Notes under the pieces: model-generated
The model's input: only the letters and a program-made list of their open reading frames with translations
Told to the model about the DNA's origin: nothing
The model's database searches: none
Origin: an uncultured Verrucomicrobiota bacterium
GTDB taxonomy: Bacteria; Verrucomicrobiota; Kiritimatiellia; RFP12; UBA3636
Direction of reading: 5' to 3'
Assembly: GCA_946612175.1 (NCBI GenBank)
Contig: CAMOEO010000113.1
Coordinates: 1-8,707, forward strand
DNA length: 8,707 bases
Made by a program: the position numbers and the translations under genes
Shown: one piece after another, positions 6,011-8,707 of the stretch
Layout: every line of letters starts with the position of its first letter
Numbering within the stretch: position 1 is the first letter of the stretch

Positions 6011-7510
6011 TTACGAGCGGGTGTAGTTGGGGGCCTCGCGCGTGATGCGGATGTCGTGCGGGTGGGCCTCCTTGACGCCGGCCGGGGAGACGCGGACGAA
6101 GCGGCCCGTGTCGTGCAGCTCCTCGACGGAATGCGCTCCGTTGTAGCCGAGCGACGAGCGGAGGCCGCCGCAGAACTGCGTCATGACCTTCTGCACCGTG
6201 CCGGCGTAGGGGATGATGCCCTCGATGCCCTCGGGGACGAGGTCCTTCATCTTGCGGTGGCCCTGGCCGTAGCGCTTGCGGGAGCCCTCGAAGGCCTGCA
6301 TCGCGGCGAGCGATCCCATGCCGCGGTACACGACGTACTGGCGGCCGTCCTGGATGATCTTCTCGCCTGGGCTCTCCTCCGTGCCCGCGAGGATGGAGCC
6401 GAGCATGACGGTCTCGGCGCCGGCGACGATCGCCTTCGGGACGTCGCCCGAGTAGCGGATGCCGCCGTCGGCGATCACGGGGACCGAGCCCTGCAGCGCC
6501 TTGGCCGCTTCGTAGACCGCGGTGATCTGCGGGACGCCGACGCCGCACACGACGCGCGTCGTGCAGATCGAACCGGGGCCGATGCCGACCTTGACGGCGT
6601 GGGCGCCCGCGTCGCGGAGCGCGACGGCGCCCTCGCCCGTGGCGACGTTGCCGGCGATGACGTCGACGTCGGGGAGGTTCTTCACGAGCCAGGACACCAT
6701 GTCGAGGATGCCCTTGGTGTGGCCGTGGGCGGAGTCGACGACGAGCACGTCCGCCCCCGCCTCGGCGAGCGCCTGGGCGCGCTCGTAGTCCTTGCCGCCG
6801 GAGATCGCGGCGGCCACGCGCAGGCGGTACTGCGCGTCGCGGTTGGCCATCGGGAGGTTCTGCTCCACGAGGTCGCGCACGTCGGTGAACGAATAGAGGC
6901 CGACGAGACGGCCGTCCCCGTCGACGAGCGGGAGCTTGCCCTTGCGCGCCGAGCGCATGATCTTGTAGGCCTCCTGCAGCGTCGTGCCCTGGGGTGCGGT
7001 GATCGGATCCTTCGTCATCACGTCCTCGACCTTCGCCGCCGTGTCCTCGGCGTAGTCGATGTCCTTGCTCGTGAGCACGCCGATCACGCGGCCGGCGTCG
7101 TCGAGGATCGGGAACCCGGAAAACTTGTAGCGCTTCTCCTCGCGCACGGCGAGGATCTCGTCGAGCGTCTGCCCCGCTCGGAACGCGACGGGGGAGTGGA
7201 TGAGGCCGTTGAGATGGTGCTTGACCTGGGCGACCTGGTCGGCCTGCTGCTCGATCGTGAGGTTCTTGTGGATGACGCCGATGCCGCCGAGCATGGCCAT
7301 GGCGATGGCCATCGGGGCCTCCGTCACGGTGTCCATCGCGGCGGAGAGGAAGGGGACGTTGATCCGGATGCGGGACGTGAGGCGCGTCGAGAGGTCGGTC
7401 GTGTCGGGCAGGAAGTCCGCGTACTGGAGGACGAGCGAGACGTCGTCGTAGGTGAGGCCCTCGAAGGGGAACTGGGCCATGAACTTGTCGAGGTATTCGT
7501 TTTGCTTCAT
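6011..7510 (-). CDS. guaB: Inosine-5'-monophosphate dehydrogenase
   Basis: A 499-residue enzyme that oxidises IMP to XMP with NAD+, the committed step of GTP synthesis; a cytoplasmic tetramer. The TIM barrel is split by a CBS-domain pair, as in most bacterial enzymes: barrel part 1 about residues 1-105, CBS about 106-225, barrel part 2 about 226-499. The catalytic loop GIGPGSICTTR places the nucleophile at C316. NAD contact D259-S260 and the IMP phosphate-loop GGIRYSGD (349-356) are present. The mobile flap has R413-Y414 (the Arg-Tyr pair that activates water) and VPEGIEG (425-431). Two intact CBS repeats suggest allosteric control by purine nucleotides. The ATG at 7508-7510 has AGGAG nine bases upstream and its own promoter, divergent from thrS. 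It lies 39 bases upstream of the rhamnosidase gene, probably co-transcribed with it. guaA, its usual partner, is not in the window. Confidence 0.98.
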   Translation of the reverse strand: MKQNEYLDKFMAQFPFEGLTYDDVSLVLQYADFLPDTTDLSTRLTSRIRINVPFLSAAMDTVTEAPMAIAMAMLGGIGVIHKNLTIEQQADQVAQVKHHLNGLIHSPVAFRAGQTLDEILAVREEKRYKFSGFPILDDAGRVIGVLTSKDIDYAEDTAAKVEDVMTKDPITAPQGTTLQEAYKIMRSARKGKLPLVDGDGRLVGLYSFTDVRDLVEQNLPMANRDAQYRLRVAAAISGGKDYERAQALAEAGADVLVVDSAHGHTKGILDMVSWLVKNLPDVDVIAGNVATGEGAVALRDAGAHAVKVGIGPGSICTTRVVCGVGVPQITAVYEAAKALQGSVPVIADGGIRYSGDVPKAIVAGAETVMLGSILAGTEESPGEKIIQDGRQYVVYRGMGSLAAMQAFEGSRKRYGQGHRKMKDLVPEGIEGIIPYAGTVQKVMTQFCGGLRSSLGYNGAHSVEELHDTGRFVRVSPAGVKEAHPHDIRITREAPNYTRS

Positions 7511-7519
7511 TGCGGGAGG

Positions 7520-7524
7520 CTCCT
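7520..7524 (-). promoter_or_regulatory. Shine-Dalgarno site of guaB
   Basis: On the minus strand AGGAG lies nine bases before the guaB ATG, fixing this start. Only two bases separate it from the foot of the hairpin at 7527-7545, so that stem could limit ribosome access. Confidence 0.7.
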
Positions 7525-7526
7525 GG

Positions 7527-7545
7527 ACCCCGCCCGTGGCGGGGT
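7527..7545 (-). other. Strong hairpin in the guaB leader, with an alternative partner
   Basis: In the guaB mRNA, ACCCCGCC and GGCGGGGT (plus positions 7538-7545 and 7527-7534) form an 8-bp perfect stem with a three-base loop. The CCCCGC arm (7539-7544) could instead pair with GCGGGG at 7556-7561, near the predicted transcript start. The two folds exclude each other. No T-tract follows, so control at the ribosome-binding site is likelier than termination, if it is regulatory at all. Confidence 0.5.
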
Positions 7546-7562
7546 GCTGGTGTTGCCCCGCA

Positions 7563-7592
7563 ATCCTAGCACAACGCCGCGCTCCGCCGCAA
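7563..7592 (-). promoter_or_regulatory. Candidate guaB promoter with extended -10
   Basis: On the minus strand the -10 box TAGGAT (7563-7568) is preceded by TGC, forming an extended -10. TTGCGG (7587-7592) sits 18 bases upstream as a weak -35, with a six-A tract beyond it (7598-7603). The start would fall near 7556, giving a leader of about 45 bases. The -35 is poor (3 of 6), so this is less certain than the thrS promoter. Confidence 0.45.
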
Positions 7593-7633
7593 GCCCGTTT
7601 TTTCGCGCGCGCACGAAGGCCATACGAATCGCC

Positions 7634-7662
7634 TTGACTTTCCCTCTCCGTTCCGCTTTAAT
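7634..7662 (+). promoter_or_regulatory. Sigma-70-type promoter of thrS
   Basis: TTGACT (7634-7639) and TTTAAT (7657-7662) each match consensus at five of six positions and are exactly 17 bases apart. The start would fall near 7669, giving a leader of about 80 bases before the thrS ATG. It is divergent from the guaB promoter. Confidence 0.75.
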
Positions 7663-7663
7663 T

Positions 7664-7681
7664 GCCCGCGATTCCGCGGGC
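7664..7681. other. Palindrome at the thrS transcription start
   Basis: GCCCGCG-ATTC-CGCGGGC is a perfect inverted repeat with 7-bp arms, beginning one base after the -10 box and spanning the predicted start site. Its 5' arm is mostly not transcribed, so as a signal it would act in DNA, for example as an operator. Chance is possible in such GC-rich sequence. Confidence 0.45.
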
Positions 7682-7719
7682 GTGGGCCGTCCATTCGTCC
7701 GGACGACGGCGCGCCGCGG
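7674..7719 (+). other. Possible long stem-loop in the thrS leader
   Basis: CCGCGG (7674-7679) can pair with CCGCGG (7714-7719), and GCCGTC (7686-7691) with GACGGC (7705-7710). This closes a two-part hairpin with a 13-base loop containing CGT (7696-7698), which as CGU reads as a threonine anticodon. In E. coli, ThrRS represses its own mRNA by binding leader hairpins that imitate tRNA-Thr. Similarity here is suggestive only: a competing GTCC/GGAC pairing exists within the loop. Confidence 0.3.
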
Positions 7720-7738
7720 GCAACACGAACCGAAACAC

Positions 7739-7743
7739 AAGGA
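7739..7743 (+). promoter_or_regulatory. Shine-Dalgarno site of thrS
   Basis: AAGGA ends four bases before the ATG at 7748. It supports initiation there, and therefore the unusually short N-terminus of the ThrRS, although the spacing is rather tight. Confidence 0.6.
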
Positions 7744-7747
7744 ATTC

Positions 7748-8707
7748 ATGGACATCAAGACCCTGCGCCACAGTGCGGCGCACGTCATGGCATACGCCGT
7801 CACCCAGCTCTGGCCCGACGCGAAGCTCGACATCGGACCCTCGACGGACGACGGATTCTACTACGACTTCGACCTCGAGCACCGCCTCGGCGAAGAGGAC
7901 TTCGCGGCGATCGAGGCCAAGATGGCCGAGATCGCGAAGGCGGACTACCCCTTCGAGCGCATCGAGATGTCGCGCGAGGAGGCGAGGAAGTTCCTCGAAG
8001 GCCGCGGCCAGACCTACAAGATCGAGCGCCTCGCGGACATCCCCGAGGGCGAGGCGATCTCCTTCTACAAGTGCGGCGACTACTGGGACCTCTGCCGCGG
8101 GCCGCACGTGCCCTCGACCGGCTGCGTGAAGGCGTTCAAGATCACGTCCGTGGCGGGGTCCTACTACCGCGGCGACTCGCGCAACCCGATGATGCAGCGC
8201 CTCTACGGCATCGCCGCGGAGTCGCAGGCGGACATCGACGCGACGCTCGCCCGCATCGAGGAGGCGAAGCGCCGCGACCACCGCCGCCTCGGCGTGGAGC
8301 TGGATCTCTTCCACCTCGACCCCGAGGACCCGGGCCAGATCTTCTGGCACCCGAAGGGCTGGGCGATCTACGTCGCCCTCCAGGAATACATGCGCGACAA
8401 GGTCCGCAAGGACGGCTACCAGGAGGTGAACACCCCCGCGATCATGCCGCGCTCGCTCTGGGAGCGCAGCGGCCACTGGGGCCACTACCAGAAGAACATG
8501 TTCGTCACGGAGAGCGAGAAGCGCGTCTTCGCGGTGAAGCCGATGAACTGCCCCGGCGCGCTCGAGATCTTCAACAGCCGCCTGCGCTCCTACAAGGACC
8601 TGCCGCTGCGCCTCGCCGAGTTCGGCCACTGCGCCCGCAACGAGCCGAGCGGCACGCTGCACGGCATCATGCGCGTGCGCGGGTTCGTGCAGGACGACGC
8701 GCACATC
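7748..8707 (+). CDS. thrS: Threonyl-tRNA synthetase lacking the TGS domain, 3' end outside window
   Basis: The first 320 residues of ThrRS, which charges tRNA-Thr in the cytoplasm; the frame is open to the window edge. It begins directly at the editing domain: H8 and H12 (HSAAH), C116 and H120 (CRGPH) match the E. coli editing residues H73, H77, C182 and H186. The class II core follows from about residue 180: zinc ligands C268 (MNCPG) and H319 (QDDAH), and motif 2 R297 and E299 (CARNEPSG), correspond to E. coli C334, H385, R363 and E365. The offset is a steady 65-66 residues, so what is missing is the N-terminal TGS domain of about 60 residues. The frame upstream of the ATG has no stop within the intergenic region, but its translation (RIALTFPLRSALIARDS) is not TGS-like and contains the promoter. 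The third zinc ligand and the anticodon-binding domain lie beyond the window, where infC, rpmI and rplT often follow. Confidence 0.97.
   Translation, partial: MDIKTLRHSAAHVMAYAVTQLWPDAKLDIGPSTDDGFYYDFDLEHRLGEEDFAAIEAKMAEIAKADYPFERIEMSREEARKFLEGRGQTYKIERLADIPEGEAISFYKCGDYWDLCRGPHVPSTGCVKAFKITSVAGSYYRGDSRNPMMQRLYGIAAESQADIDATLARIEEAKRRDHRRLGVELDLFHLDPEDPGQIFWHPKGWAIYVALQEYMRDKVRKDGYQEVNTPAIMPRSLWERSGHWGHYQKNMFVTESEKRVFAVKPMNCPGALEIFNSRLRSYKDLPLRLAEFGHCARNEPSGTLHGIMRVRGFVQDDAHI

Noticed and set aside
3951..6548. Two minus-strand frames of about 430 residues within the rhamnosidase and guaB genes
   Set aside because: Arg/Pro-rich off-frame shadows; both overlapped genes have intact catalytic motifs in the chosen frame.
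7598..7603. Six-T run as a plus-strand terminator in the guaB-thrS gap
   Set aside because: No stem precedes it and no plus-strand gene ends there; on the minus strand it reads as an A-tract upstream of the guaB promoter.
7658..8704. Minus-strand 348-residue open frame opposite thrS
   Set aside because: Val/Ala/Leu/Arg/Glu-rich antisense of a conserved enzyme; it would also start inside thrS and run across the thrS leader and promoter.

Overview
This is a very GC-rich bacterial chromosomal window with strong G/C preference at third codon positions. It carries seven protein genes, two of them cut by the window edges, and no RNA gene, insertion sequence or CRISPR array. The housekeeping genes guaB and thrS show that it is core chromosome. 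The taxon cannot be fixed from the sequence. A lysine/alanine/proline-repeat histone H1-like protein beside a GH78 rhamnosidase would suit the PVC group (Verrucomicrobiota, Kiritimatiellota, Lentisphaerota), but this is a weak guess.

Left block, plus strand (1-1881): the 3' part of an unrecognised helix-rich protein is followed after 10 bases by a ten-helix EamA/DMT-type transporter. The two are probably one transcript. Next comes a 251-base gap (1882-2132) that is strikingly AT-rich for this genome. It holds a possible terminator for the transporter, T-tracts, a good sigma-70-type promoter and a structured leader of about 140 bases. These lead into an 82-residue protein made almost only of Lys, Ala and Pro (2133-2381), which ends in tandem stem-loops.

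Middle block, minus strand (2500-7510): reading right to left, guaB (IMP dehydrogenase), a full-length apparently cytoplasmic alpha-L-rhamnosidase (GH78), and a FatA/FatB-like acyl-ACP thioesterase. The gaps are 39 and 109 bases, so one transcript from the guaB promoter is plausible although the three functions are unrelated (GTP synthesis, rhamnoside breakdown, fatty-acid release). The thioesterase converges on the Lys-rich gene.

Right block: guaB and thrS diverge from a 237-base region (7511-7747). It holds a promoter for each gene, a hairpin against the guaB ribosome-binding site, and a palindrome plus a possible long stem-loop in the thrS leader. thrS runs off the right edge. Its product starts directly at the editing domain and lacks the usual N-terminal TGS domain, while all visible editing, zinc and motif-2 residues are intact.

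I found no defence cluster, biosynthetic cluster or clearly new multi-gene system. The points most worth following are the TGS-less ThrRS with its leader, the strongly promoted Lys-rich DNA-binding-like protein, and the linkage of a cytoplasmic rhamnosidase to guaB.
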